Assembly: GCA_009379845.1 (NCBI GenBank)
Contig: WHSZ01000035.1
Location: forward strand, 1 to 57,636
Length of the DNA stretch: 57,636 bases
Direction: 5' to 3'
DNA from: Pseudonocardiaceae bacterium
GTDB lineage: Bacteria; Actinomycetota; Actinomycetes; Mycobacteriales; Pseudonocardiaceae
Shown here piece after piece: positions 46,785 through 55,023 of the stretch (positions are counted from its first letter, which is position 1; the number at the start of each line of letters is the position of its first letter). The notes under the pieces are model-generated. The model searched no databases. It was given only the letters and a program-made list of their open reading frames with translations, and had not been told where the DNA came from. A program made the translations under genes and the position numbers.

Positions 46785-47936
46785 TCACCGACCTCGGCGG
46801 TGGATGACGGTGGCGCGTTCGTAAACCGCGCGATGTCCCTCCGCGCTCGCCGACCAGGAGAATTCCTTGGCACGTCGTAGCGCCGCGGTCGCCAGCTCGG
46901 CCCGGTGGGTCGCGTCGTCGAGCAGCTCGGACAGCGCTTCGGCCACGTCCCCCGCGCCGACCCCGCAGTACGCCACGGCGTCCCCGCCCACCTCGGGCAG
47001 GGCGAGCCGGCTGGTGGTCAGCACGCACGCCCCGCATGCCATGGCCTCGAGCACCGGCAACCCGAAACCTTCCCCGAGGCTCGGGTAGGCCACCAGCTCC
47101 GCACCGCCGAGGAATCCGGCGAGATGCTCGAACGGCAGGTAGCCGGCCCGGATAACGCGCAGCCGGTGGGACACCGCGTCCAGCGCCCGCTCCACCTGGC
47201 TGTCCCAGCCCGGCTGCCCGGCGAGCACCAGCGCGGGCGGATTGGCCCGGCCGGCGCACGCGTGCGCGAAGCCGCGGATCAGCGCGGGCACGTTCTTCCT
47301 CGGCTCGAGCGCCCCGAGGAACGCGACGTATGGCGAGCTGCCGATGCCGACGAACTCGCCGGCGGCGCGCACCTCCTCGGGGGTGGGCGGATGGAACCGG
47401 CCAGCGTCCACACCGTGCCGCACCACCTCGAGCACATGCGGGCGGGCGCCGGCCACCCTGGTCATCTCCTCGGCGGTGGCAACGCTTGGCACTACGCAAA
47501 CCTGCGCCCTGGCCAGCGCGGTGCGGGTCCACCCTCGGAAGAACCGGGCCTTGACCGAGGAATGCAGCACCGCGTCGGTGAAGAACGTCGCGTCGTGCAG
47601 CGTCACAACGGACGCCGCCGGGTTGGCAACCGGCATGGTGTAGTGCGGCGAGTGCACCACGTCCGCGCCGATCTGCCGTACCAGCCTGGGCAGCGTGATC
47701 TGCTCCCAGGTCAGCCGTGCCGTCCTGGTCGCGACCGTTTCCGGCGTGGGCAGGATCTCGGCGTGCGGAGCGAGCCTGGCGTACAACTGCCCGTCCCGCG
47801 GCTGGCAGACCACGTTCAGCCGTGCCCCGTCCTCATCCAGCGCGGCCACCAGCGAATCCACATACCGGCCGACGCCGCCCCGATCCGCGGGGACGGCGGT
47901 GGCGTCGATCAGCACCTTGGGGTCGGCTAACGGCAC
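46785..47936 (-). CDS. GT4-family glycosyltransferase
   Basis: A 383-residue GT-B retaining glycosyltransferase. N-terminal domain: LIDATAVPADRGGVGRYVDSLV (acceptor-side Gly-rich loop), then HSPHYTMPVANPAASVVTLHD. C-terminal donor-binding domain: YVAFLGALEPRKNVPALIRGF, VLAGQPGWDS and the EX7E-type segment YPSLGEGFGLPVLEAMACG. The pattern is that of mannosyl/glucosyl transferases of surface polysaccharide loci. The start GTG 47936 has TACCCT 6 nt upstream and no binding site, so it is probably leaderless. Confidence 0.9.
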   Translation of the reverse strand: MPLADPKVLIDATAVPADRGGVGRYVDSLVAALDEDGARLNVVCQPRDGQLYARLAPHAEILPTPETVATRTARLTWEQITLPRLVRQIGADVVHSPHYTMPVANPAASVVTLHDATFFTDAVLHSSVKARFFRGWTRTALARAQVCVVPSVATAEEMTRVAGARPHVLEVVRHGVDAGRFHPPTPEEVRAAGEFVGIGSSPYVAFLGALEPRKNVPALIRGFAHACAGRANPPALVLAGQPGWDSQVERALDAVSHRLRVIRAGYLPFEHLAGFLGGAELVAYPSLGEGFGLPVLEAMACGACVLTTSRLALPEVGGDAVAYCGVGAGDVAEALSELLDDATHRAELATAALRRAKEFSWSASAEGHRAVYERATVIHRRGR

Positions 47937-47942
47937 CCAAGC

Positions 47943-47948
47943 AGGGTA
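47943..47948 (-). promoter_or_regulatory. Putative -10 element of the leaderless GT4 gene
   Basis: Minus-strand TACCCT ends 6 nt before GTG 47936, matching TANNNT placement for a transcript that starts at the codon. Confidence 0.5.
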
Positions 47949-47986
47949 CGACCGCGCGCGGTGACGTTCACCCGAAACGATCGAAC

Positions 47987-49129
47987 TCACCCCCGTGGTA
48001 TTCCGCTGTTCACACTGGCCTGGTACAGCTCGCTGTGCAGCTGCCATACCGATTCGGCCGCTGCGCGCCAGGTGAAATCGGCCGCCCTGTGCCGGCCGGC
48101 GCGTACCCGTTCCGCGGTGCGTTCCGGGGCTTCCAGCACACTGCGCAAGCCGGCGGCAAGCGTAGCGGGGTCGCCGGCCGGCACCTCGACACCATGGCCG
48201 CCGGCCACTTCCACCAGTGCGGGAGCATCCGAGTGCACAACGGGCACGCCGAGTGCCATCGCCTCGAGTACCGGAAGGCCGAACCCCTCGGCCAGGCTTG
48301 GCGCTGCCAGCATGCTCGCGCCGCGCAGCACCACGGCCAGCTCACGGTCGGGCAGCGCACCGAGCACGTGTAGCCGCTCGGCAGGCAGCCCGTGTTTCCC
48401 GGCGAGCGCGGCGAGCTCCACCTCACCCCAACCCCGCGGCCCGACAACCACCAGCGGCAACTCGGGGGCTTCCGGCATGGCGAGCGCGGCGAGCAGCACG
48501 TCAAGGCCCTTGCGGGGTTCAACGGTGCCGACCGCGAGCACATAACGATCCGGCAGCTCGAGCCGCCGCGCGATGCGCCGCTGCTCACCGGCATCCAGCG
48601 CACCGGTCAGCACGGAGGGCACGCCGTGTCCGATCACCCGCACCGGCGCCGGCCCCGGCGCGTGTTCGGACAGCTCAACCGCGACGGTCTCGGTCGGGAC
48701 CACGACCGCGCCTGCCCGCGCGGTCGCCCGCGCGATCATCTGCCGGTGCCACGCGGCGCCGTGCGCGGTCAGCGTTTCCGGGTGGGTCCACGGCACGGTG
48801 TCGTGCACGGTGACAACCACACCGCGCCCGGCCCGCGGCGGTGGGGCCAGCGGGGTCGGCGCGTGCACGCTGTCGCCGCCCGGCCAGTAGCGCACCCCCC
48901 GCTGCCATCCGGCTGCCAGCAGCCTGCGTGGCACCGGCAGCACGCGCGGCCCGGCAACCCCGGGCACCTTGGCGCGTTCGACATCCGCGTGTCGCGCCAC
49001 CACGCTGCGCACCGACCACCCCTCCGGTGCATCGCTGACCAGCGCGGCAAGTAGCTCACGGGTGTAGCGCCCGGTGCCGCCGGGGACGTCGGCGAGAAGT
49101 TGCTCGGCGACCACCACCAGCTCCGGCAC
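47987..49129 (-). CDS. GT4-family glycosyltransferase
   Basis: A 380-residue GT-B enzyme, paralogous to its downstream neighbour. Motifs: LLADVPGGTGRYTRELLAAL, VHAPTPLAPPP, VTVHDTVPWTHPE, the hinge YVLAVGTVEPRKGLDVLLAAL and the donor site APSLAEGFGLPVLEAMALGVPVV, followed by the conserved VHSDAPALVEVAG. GTG 49129 fits the start of the fold, although no ribosome binding site or clear -10 was seen. It diverges from the GT2 gene at 49182 across 52 bp. Confidence 0.9.
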   Translation of the reverse strand: MPELVVVAEQLLADVPGGTGRYTRELLAALVSDAPEGWSVRSVVARHADVERAKVPGVAGPRVLPVPRRLLAAGWQRGVRYWPGGDSVHAPTPLAPPPRAGRGVVVTVHDTVPWTHPETLTAHGAAWHRQMIARATARAGAVVVPTETVAVELSEHAPGPAPVRVIGHGVPSVLTGALDAGEQRRIARRLELPDRYVLAVGTVEPRKGLDVLLAALAMPEAPELPLVVVGPRGWGEVELAALAGKHGLPAERLHVLGALPDRELAVVLRGASMLAAPSLAEGFGLPVLEAMALGVPVVHSDAPALVEVAGGHGVEVPAGDPATLAAGLRSVLEAPERTAERVRAGRHRAADFTWRAAAESVWQLHSELYQASVNSGIPRG

Positions 49130-49168
49130 AACGGACAGCGTGCCATGAGCCCGATCGCCCAATGCGGG

Positions 49169-49174
49169 TAGGTT
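49169..49174 (+). promoter_or_regulatory. Putative -10 element of the leaderless GT2 gene
   Basis: TAGGTT (TANNNT) ends 7 nt before GTG 49182; no Shine-Dalgarno sequence is present. Confidence 0.5.
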
Positions 49175-49181
49175 CTGCCCG

Positions 49182-50099
49182 GTGGACGTGGTTCGCAGCA
49201 CCGTCGTGGTTGTCACCTGGCGCGGCCACGCGCATATCGCCGCCTGCCTGGACGCGTTGGCCGCGCAGACACGTCCACATCGGACCCTCGTGGTGGACAA
49301 CGCGTCACAGGACGGAACCGCGTTGCTACTGGCCGAACATCCCGCGCGCCCCGAGGTGCTTCGGCTGGCCCGCAACACCGGGTACGCGGGTGCGCTGGCC
49401 GCCGCACTGCCCCGAGTGGACACGCGGTTCGTGGCGTGGCTCAACGACGACACCGAGCCGGAGCCGGATTGGCTGGCACGGCTGGAAGATGCGCTGCTCA
49501 CCGATCAGGCCGCTGCCGCGGCCGGTTCCCGGTTGACGCACCAGGACGGCACCGCGCAATCGGTCGGTGTGCGTCTCACCGGCGACGGGCACGGTGCCGA
49601 TCTCACTGGTAAGCCCCGCGAGCCGTTCGGCTTCTGCGGGGGTGCGGCGCTGCTGCGCAACGACGTGCTCGCCGAGATCGGTGGTGTCGCGGGCGATTTC
49701 TTCTGCTACTACGAGGACACCGAGCTGTCCTGGCGGTTGCGGCTGGCCGGTTGGCGGGTGCTCGCGGTCCACGCCACCGTGCGGCACCTGCACGGGGCGA
49801 GCGCCGAGCTCGGTTCGGCGTCGTTTCACCGCTGGAACGAGCGCAACCGGCTGCTGATGTTGCTGCGCTGCGCCCCGGCGCGGGTAGCCCTCGGCCAGCT
49901 TGCCCGCTTCGCAGCGATCACGGCGCTGCTCCCGGTGCGCCGCGCCCCTGCCGCGCCGAACTTCACGGTCCGGCTACGGCTGCGGGTGCTCGCCGAGGTG
50001 GCGCTCCGCTTGCCAGGCACGCTGCGCGCCCGAGCTCGCGTCAGCCGGCACGCCGTGCTGCGCCGCACCGACGTCTGGCGCACCTGGGCAGGGTCGTGA
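49182..50099 (+). CDS. GT2-family glycosyltransferase
   Basis: A 305-residue inverting GT-A enzyme. TVVVVTWRGHAHIAACLDAL (7-26) opens the fold; VVDNASQDGTALLL, ARNTGYAGALAAAL and WLNDDTEPEPDWL (donor/metal Asp pair) follow. The acceptor segment has GGAALLRNDVLAEIGGVAGDFFCYYEDTELSWRLRLAGW. The C-terminal 80 residues are basic and amphipathic, suggesting membrane association. The substrate is unknown; rhamnosyltransferases often look like this. The stop codon lies within a 12-bp direct repeat. Confidence 0.9.
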   Translation: MDVVRSTVVVVTWRGHAHIAACLDALAAQTRPHRTLVVDNASQDGTALLLAEHPARPEVLRLARNTGYAGALAAALPRVDTRFVAWLNDDTEPEPDWLARLEDALLTDQAAAAAGSRLTHQDGTAQSVGVRLTGDGHGADLTGKPREPFGFCGGAALLRNDVLAEIGGVAGDFFCYYEDTELSWRLRLAGWRVLAVHATVRHLHGASAELGSASFHRWNERNRLLMLLRCAPARVALGQLARFAAITALLPVRRAPAAPNFTVRLRLRVLAEVALRLPGTLRARARVSRHAVLRRTDVWRTWAGS

Positions 50100-50222
50100 G
50101 TCAGCGAGCCCTGCTTGTCAGGGGCAAGCCATTGAGCAGCGAGCCCTGCTTGTCATCGGGTCATACTTGGCGCCATTGAGCAGCGAGCCCTGCTTGTCAG
50201 GGGCAAGCCGGGGTCGTGAGTC
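50091..50222. repeat. 12-bp direct repeats bounding a 108-bp repetitive insert
   Basis: GGGTCGTGAGTC occurs at 50091-50102 and again at 50211-50222, exactly 120 bp apart. The first copy contains the TGA of the GT2 gene. The DNA between carries the 19-bp repeats. The arrangement is like a target-site duplication around a small inserted element, or a short tandem duplication. Confidence 0.6.
50102..50209. repeat. Three copies of a 19-bp repeat (REP/MITE-like)
   Basis: CAGCGAGCCCTGCTTGTCA lies at 50102-50120, 50137-50155 and 50181-50199. Copies 1 and 3 extend identically to 29 bp, and copies 2 and 3 share 8 further bases upstream (CCATTGAG). Each copy can fold (CCCTG with CAGGG in copies 1 and 3). 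Spacing (35 and 44 bp) is irregular and no spacer is unique enough for CRISPR. Confidence 0.75.
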
Positions 50223-50257
50223 TTTTCAAGGGTTATAGCACCTAAAAAGACTCACGA
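50214..50257. terminator. 13-bp inverted repeat, probable terminator
   Basis: TCGTGAGTCTTTT (50214-50226) pairs perfectly with 50245-50257 around an 18-nt loop. T-runs on both strands make it a plausible terminator in either direction. The left arm includes the second copy of the 12-bp direct repeat, so before the insert arose the hairpin would have begun inside the GT2 stop codon region. Confidence 0.65.
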
Positions 50258-50304
50258 GCTTCCGGCTACAGTGGTGCAACCGCGCGCGCAGGAAGGGGAG
50301 CCTC

Positions 50305-52848
50305 TTGACGCAGGTCGACGCGTTACCGCTGGTCTCGGTGATCGTGGTGAACTACCGCCGGCCCGCCGACACCATCGCGTGCTTGCGGGCGCTGCGGGCG
50401 GAGCTGGATTATCCGCCGGAGCTACTCGAGATCCTCTGTGTGGACAACGCGTCCAACGACGACAGCGTGGAATGGATCAAGGCGGCGTTGCCGGATGGCG
50501 ACATCCGGCTGATCACCTCGGCGGAGAACCGCGGTTTCGCCGGCGGCTGCAACCTCGCGGCCGAGCAGGCGAGGGGCAGCGTGCTGGCGTTGCTGAACAA
50601 CGACGCGCGGCCACATCGGAGCTGGGTGCGCGCGGCCGTCGACGTGCTGCACGCCGAGCCGTCGGTGGCTTCGGTAGCTAGCAAGGTGGTGAACTGGCAT
50701 GGGGACAGCGTCGATTTCGTGGACGGTGGCCTGACCTGGTTCGGCATGGGCTACAAGCGGCACGCCGAGATCCCGCTGGACGAGCTCCCGGATACCGAAC
50801 ATGACCGGCGGAAGGACGTGCTGTTCGGCAGCGGCTCGGCGCTGTTCGTCCGCGCGGGCGCGTTCACCGAGCTGGGCGGGTTCGACGAGCGGTTCTTCAT
50901 GTTCTACGAGGACGTGGACCTCGGCTGGCGGCTCAACCTGCGCGGCTGGCGGGTGCGTTATGTGCCCGACTCGATCGCCTACCACCGGCACCACGCCACG
51001 GTGTCCGAAGTGGACTCCGCGGACGCCGGCAGGGAAACCTACCTACTGGAACGCAACGGGCTCGCCACGCTGTACAAGAACCTGTCAAAGGAAACCTTGG
51101 ACAAGGTGCTGCCGGCCGCGCTGTCCCTGACGGTGCGCCGGGCGACCGCGCGGGGAGAACTCGATCCGCACCAGCTGGATCTGGAACATACCGGCGGGCC
51201 GGCGCAGACCCAACCGGTCGCGGTGCCACGCTCCGCGCTCGCCGGGGTACTCGCCGTCGACCAGTTCGTGCAGCAGTTGCCCGCGCTGGGCGCCGACCGG
51301 GAGGTCGTGCAGGCGAACCGCTCGCGTACCGACACGGACCTGCTTCCGTTGATGCGCAACGCCTTGGAGCCCGCCTACCCACTACCGCGCTACCTCGAGG
51401 CACATGACATTCTGGTGGAGGCGTTCGGGATCGCGGACGTGTTCGGCAAGCGGCGGCGGATCCTGGTGATCACCGGTGACGCGCTGACCCAGCGGATGGC
51501 CGGTCCGGCGATCCGCGCGTGGAACATCGCCGATGTGCTCTCCGCCGAGCACGAGGTTCGGCTGGTCACGGTGAACCCGTCCTGCGCGCCGCCGCCCGCG
51601 AGTTTCCCGGTGAGCGCGGCTAAACGCGCCGAGCTGGACGAGCCCATCGAGTGGGCCGACATCGTGCTGCTGCAAGGCCACGTACTGGAAATGGCCCCGG
51701 CACTGAAGAAGGAGCACTCGAACAAGATCGTGGTGTGCGACCTGTACGACCCGATGCATCTCGAGTTGCTCGAGCAGGGTCGTGGCGAGGCCGACGATCG
51801 GCGCCTCGCGGATCTGATCGGGGTCACCAAGGTGATCGACGCGCAACTGGAGCGCGGTGACTTCTTCCTGTGTGCTTCGGCTCGGCAGCGGCATTTCTGG
51901 CTCGGCCACCTTGCCGCACTCGGCCGCATCACGCCGCGACTCTACGACGCGGATCCCTCCATGCGGTCGCTGCTCGCGGTGGCGCCGTTCGGGCTGCCGG
52001 CCGAACCGCCGAGCCGCACCGGGCCGGGTATTCGCGGCAGCATTCCCGGCATCGCGGACGGCGACCACATCGTGCTGTGGGCGGGCGGGGTGTACAGCTG
52101 GTTCGACCCGCTCACCCTGGTGCGGGCGATCAGCACGTTGCGCGAGCGCCGCCCGGATGTCCGGCTGGTGTTCCTCGGAATGCGGCATCCGAACCCGGAA
52201 GTGGCCACAATGGACACCGGCGAGCGCACCCGCGAGCTCGCCGATTCACTCGGCCTCACGGACAAGCACGTGTTCTTCAACGAGAACTGGGTGCCCTATG
52301 CGGAACGGCAGAACTGGCTGATGGACGCCGATTGCGGGGTTACCACCCACTTCGAACACGTGGAGACCACATTCGCGTTCCGTACCAGGGTTCTTGACTA
52401 CCTGTGGTCCGGGCTGCCGATCGTGACGACGGACGGCGATGCCTTCGCCGATGTGGTGCGGGCCGAGCAACTCGGCGTGGTTGTGCCGGCTGAGGATCCG
52501 GATGCGCTGGCGGACGCGCTTGAGAAGGCGCTCTACGACACGGAGTTCGCGCGGTCCTGCCGGGAACGGATGTCCGTTGTCGCGCAGCGGTTCACCTGGC
52601 AGAATGCGCTGGCCCCGCTGCTGGAGTTCTGCCGGGACGCCCGGCCAGCTGCCGACCGGCTCGCCGGGGCTGAGCCGCTCACCGTGAGCAAGCCGTTGCG
52701 GGGCACCGAATTGCTTCGGCGGGATCTGGCTTTGATGCGGGAGTACCTCTCGGACGGCGGTCCGGGCGAGTTGGCGAGGCGGGCCGGTGGCCGGGTCCGC
52801 AGGCTGGCTGGTCAGATGGTCAAGCGGCGCGAGCGTGGGAATGGCTGA
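50305..52848 (+). CDS. Bifunctional GT2-GT4 glycosyltransferase fusion
   Basis: An 847-residue protein with two catalytic modules. Residues 9-300 are a GT2 domain: SVIVVNYRRPADTIACL (11-27), CVDNASNDDS, ENRGFAGGCN, NND (98-100), and GGFDERFFMFYEDVDLGWRL (191-210). Residues 383-790 are a GT4 domain: ILVITGDALTQRMAGPAIRAW, LQGHVLE, WAGGVYSWFDPLTLVRAI and the donor site TTHFEHVETTFAFRTRVLDY. Two successive transfers onto one acceptor are likely. TTG 50305 follows GGAAGGGGAG. Its last 8 bases overlap the next GT4 gene. Confidence 0.88.
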   Translation: MTQVDALPLVSVIVVNYRRPADTIACLRALRAELDYPPELLEILCVDNASNDDSVEWIKAALPDGDIRLITSAENRGFAGGCNLAAEQARGSVLALLNNDARPHRSWVRAAVDVLHAEPSVASVASKVVNWHGDSVDFVDGGLTWFGMGYKRHAEIPLDELPDTEHDRRKDVLFGSGSALFVRAGAFTELGGFDERFFMFYEDVDLGWRLNLRGWRVRYVPDSIAYHRHHATVSEVDSADAGRETYLLERNGLATLYKNLSKETLDKVLPAALSLTVRRATARGELDPHQLDLEHTGGPAQTQPVAVPRSALAGVLAVDQFVQQLPALGADREVVQANRSRTDTDLLPLMRNALEPAYPLPRYLEAHDILVEAFGIADVFGKRRRILVITGDALTQRMAGPAIRAWNIADVLSAEHEVRLVTVNPSCAPPPASFPVSAAKRAELDEPIEWADIVLLQGHVLEMAPALKKEHSNKIVVCDLYDPMHLELLEQGRGEADDRRLADLIGVTKVIDAQLERGDFFLCASARQRHFWLGHLAALGRITPRLYDADPSMRSLLAVAPFGLPAEPPSRTGPGIRGSIPGIADGDHIVLWAGGVYSWFDPLTLVRAISTLRERRPDVRLVFLGMRHPNPEVATMDTGERTRELADSLGLTDKHVFFNENWVPYAERQNWLMDADCGVTTHFEHVETTFAFRTRVLDYLWSGLPIVTTDGDAFADVVRAEQLGVVVPAEDPDALADALEKALYDTEFARSCRERMSVVAQRFTWQNALAPLLEFCRDARPAADRLAGAEPLTVSKPLRGTELLRRDLALMREYLSDGGPGELARRAGGRVRRLAGQMVKRRERGNG

Positions 52849-53923
52849 CAAGCGCATCAAGGTATTGCTGGACGGCACGCCACTGCTCGGCAGCCGTACC
52901 GGGGTCGGCCGCTACACCGCATCGCTTTCCGAAGAGCTCGCTTCGCTGTCCGATGTGGACATGCGCTCGGTGGCTTTTACCCTGCGGGGCTGGCGGGCGC
53001 TGCGCAAGGTGTTGCCGCACGGCGCGCGGGCCCGCGGCATGCCGGTATCCGCCCGATTGCTTCGCAAATGCTGGCTGCGCTCGCCGTTCCCGCCGGTCGA
53101 ACTGTTCGCAGGTCCTACCGATGTGGTGCACGGCACCAACTTCGTGCTGCCTGGGCGGCTGCGCGCGGCCGGGGTGCTGACCATCCACGACCTGGCGTTC
53201 CTCGACGCCCCCGAAGAGCTGCCGCCGAGCGACCGCGAACTGCCCGAGCTCGTTCGCCGGTGCGCGCGCAGGGCGGACACGATTTGCACGCCAACGTACG
53301 GTGTCGCGGACGCGGTCGCCGAGCGCTTGGCCGTGCCACGCGACAAGGTCGTGGTTACCCCGCTTGGGGTGGACCCGGCGTGGTTCACCGCTCGCGGGAC
53401 CGCTCCGCCGCTGCGTCGCCGGTTGCGGCTACCCGAGGAGTACCTGCTGTTCGTCGGTGCCGCCGGGCCGAGGAAGGGCCTCGACTGGCTGCGCAGGGCG
53501 CACGAGGCGGATCCGAAGCTGCCACCGCTGGTGTTCGCGGGGCCGGGTTCGTTCGCGACCACCGAGCGGAGTATCAGTACCGGCTATCTGTCCGATGTGG
53601 ACCTCCGAAGCGTGGTCGCCGGCGCGTCGGCGCTGGTGCTGCCGTCCAGGGACGAGGGCTTCGGCCTGCCCGTGCTTGAGGCAATGGCGTGCGACGTGCC
53701 GGTGGTCTGCTCGGACATCCCCGCGCTGCGGGAGATCTCCGGCGGATGCGCCAACCTGGTGCCGTATGGCGAGGTGGGCGCGCTGGTCGACGCGCTGCAC
53801 AACGTCCTAGAGGACACGTCTTCGGCGAGCGAGCTGGCCGCGCACCGCGCGCACGCGGCCAGCTTCACCTGGCGGCGGTGTGCCAGGGCGACGGTGGAGG
53901 CATACCGTCAAGCGATCGGCTGA
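52841..53923 (+). CDS. GT4-family glycosyltransferase
   Basis: A 360-residue GT-B enzyme: LLDGTPLLGSRTGVGRYTASL (9-29), VVHGTNFVLPG, LTIHDLAFLDAPEELPP, YLLFVGAAGPRKGLDWL and the donor-binding PSRDEGFGLPVLEAMACDVPVV. It resembles the two leftward GT4 proteins, so all three are paralogues in one locus. ATG 52841 overlaps the fusion gene by 8 bp; GTG 52835 is an alternative. Its 3' end overlaps the convergent SGNH hydrolase gene by 16 bp. Confidence 0.9.
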   Translation: MADKRIKVLLDGTPLLGSRTGVGRYTASLSEELASLSDVDMRSVAFTLRGWRALRKVLPHGARARGMPVSARLLRKCWLRSPFPPVELFAGPTDVVHGTNFVLPGRLRAAGVLTIHDLAFLDAPEELPPSDRELPELVRRCARRADTICTPTYGVADAVAERLAVPRDKVVVTPLGVDPAWFTARGTAPPLRRRLRLPEEYLLFVGAAGPRKGLDWLRRAHEADPKLPPLVFAGPGSFATTERSISTGYLSDVDLRSVVAGASALVLPSRDEGFGLPVLEAMACDVPVVCSDIPALREISGGCANLVPYGEVGALVDALHNVLEDTSSASELAAHRAHAASFTWRRCARATVEAYRQAIG

Positions 53924-54819
53924 CCCAGCCGCTCTGCGATGATCGCGGCCACGGCTCGCATGCCTCGCGGGGTCGGGTGGTACGGCGCGGCCTCGAGCGG
54001 CCTGGTCCGCTTCCCGTTGATCCACTGCCGGTCTCTCGGGGCACACGCGTCGTGCCCAAGCGACGGCCGGTACGTGTCCACATAGGATGCACCGGCCTGC
54101 TCGGCCGCGGCGGCCAGCACATCGTTGACCGCGCGCTCGAAGGAATCCACCCATGGGTAGTCGCCTGCGGCGAACGGGACGTCCTCGCAGGTGCCCTCCG
54201 GTGGCACCAACCGCGGGTACCCGATCAGCAGAACGGTGGCACGCGGGACTCTGCGCTTGAGTTCCCCGAGCATCACCCGCACGTTGTGCTGGATCGCCGG
54301 CAGCAACTGGCCGATCGTGTCGACGCCGCCGGAGGTGAAATGGTCGGCACACGGCGAGCCGGACGGATCGTCGTCGGCCACCGCGACACAGGTATCCGTC
54401 ACGGTGCGGAACACGTCGTAGTCGTTACCGCCGATGCTCACCGTCACCAGATCGGTTTCCGGACGCAACGCGGTGAACTGCGCGGGATTCGGCCCGAGCA
54501 GCACGTCCTGGCTGGCCCTCATATTGCGGGTACTCGCCCCGGAACAGCTGATGTCCGTGAATGAGCGCACCCCGAGCCGGTGCGCCAGACGCGATGGGTA
54601 GTTGCCGGTGGATCGCCCGCAGCCGGCCGGATCGGGGCGGGTCACCGGAACCAGCGGTCCGGCGGTGAACGAGTCGCCGAGCGCGGCGTATGTCGAGAAC
54701 GCGGGGCCGGGCGTCGCGGCTGTTGATGTCGCGGCCGCTGGTGTCGCGGCCACGGGGGCGAGCCCGGCTGCGAGGGCGGGGGTCGTGATGAGCACGGTCA
54801 GCACGGTTCGGAAACGCAT
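53908..54819 (-). CDS. Secreted SGNH/GDSL hydrolase
   Basis: A 303-residue esterase/lipase-type protein, exported by a Sec signal peptide (1-31, MRFRTVLTVLITTPALAAGL then an Ala/Thr-rich cleavage region). Block I is YAALGDSFTAG with the nucleophile Ser, block III is IGGNDYDVF, and the C-terminal His is in PYHPTPRGMRA. The Asp normally three residues before that His is Ala here, as in SGNH enzymes that work with a Ser-His dyad. Cys residues in pairs suggest disulfides. ATG 54819 has GGAGGG upstream. Confidence 0.9.
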   Translation of the reverse strand: MRFRTVLTVLITTPALAAGLAPVAATPAAATSTAATPGPAFSTYAALGDSFTAGPLVPVTRPDPAGCGRSTGNYPSRLAHRLGVRSFTDISCSGASTRNMRASQDVLLGPNPAQFTALRPETDLVTVSIGGNDYDVFRTVTDTCVAVADDDPSGSPCADHFTSGGVDTIGQLLPAIQHNVRVMLGELKRRVPRATVLLIGYPRLVPPEGTCEDVPFAAGDYPWVDSFERAVNDVLAAAAEQAGASYVDTYRPSLGHDACAPRDRQWINGKRTRPLEAAPYHPTPRGMRAVAAIIAERLGQPIA

Positions 54820-54972
54820 CGACCCTCCACCCCGGCCGCTGGCACTGACCGCGTCCATGCGAACACGAGAAGTCGATCTCGTCCATCCGCGAGCGGGGCG
54901 ACATCGCGGGTGCGATCGGCTGACCGGTCGCGCCGGAGCGTGTTCGGGCACCCTCTCGCGTCAGCTTTACGT

Positions 54973-54991
54973 TATGGTTAGGCTTACCTAA
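54973..54991. promoter_or_regulatory. IdeR/DmdR iron box upstream of the siderophore-interacting protein
   Basis: TATGGTTAGGCTTACCTAA matches the DtxR-family consensus TTAGGTTAGCCTAACCTAA at 15 of 19 positions (counted by eye). It lies 33-51 bp before the ATG at 55024, where bound repressor would block the promoter when iron is plentiful. Confidence 0.75.
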
Positions 54992-55023
54992 ATGATACGG
55001 ACGCGAGGGAGGACGCCCGCACC

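Noticed and set aside
50102..50209. Three short repeats as a CRISPR array
   Set aside because: Spacing is irregular (16 and 25 bp between 19-bp cores), repeat ends vary and no cas gene is present.
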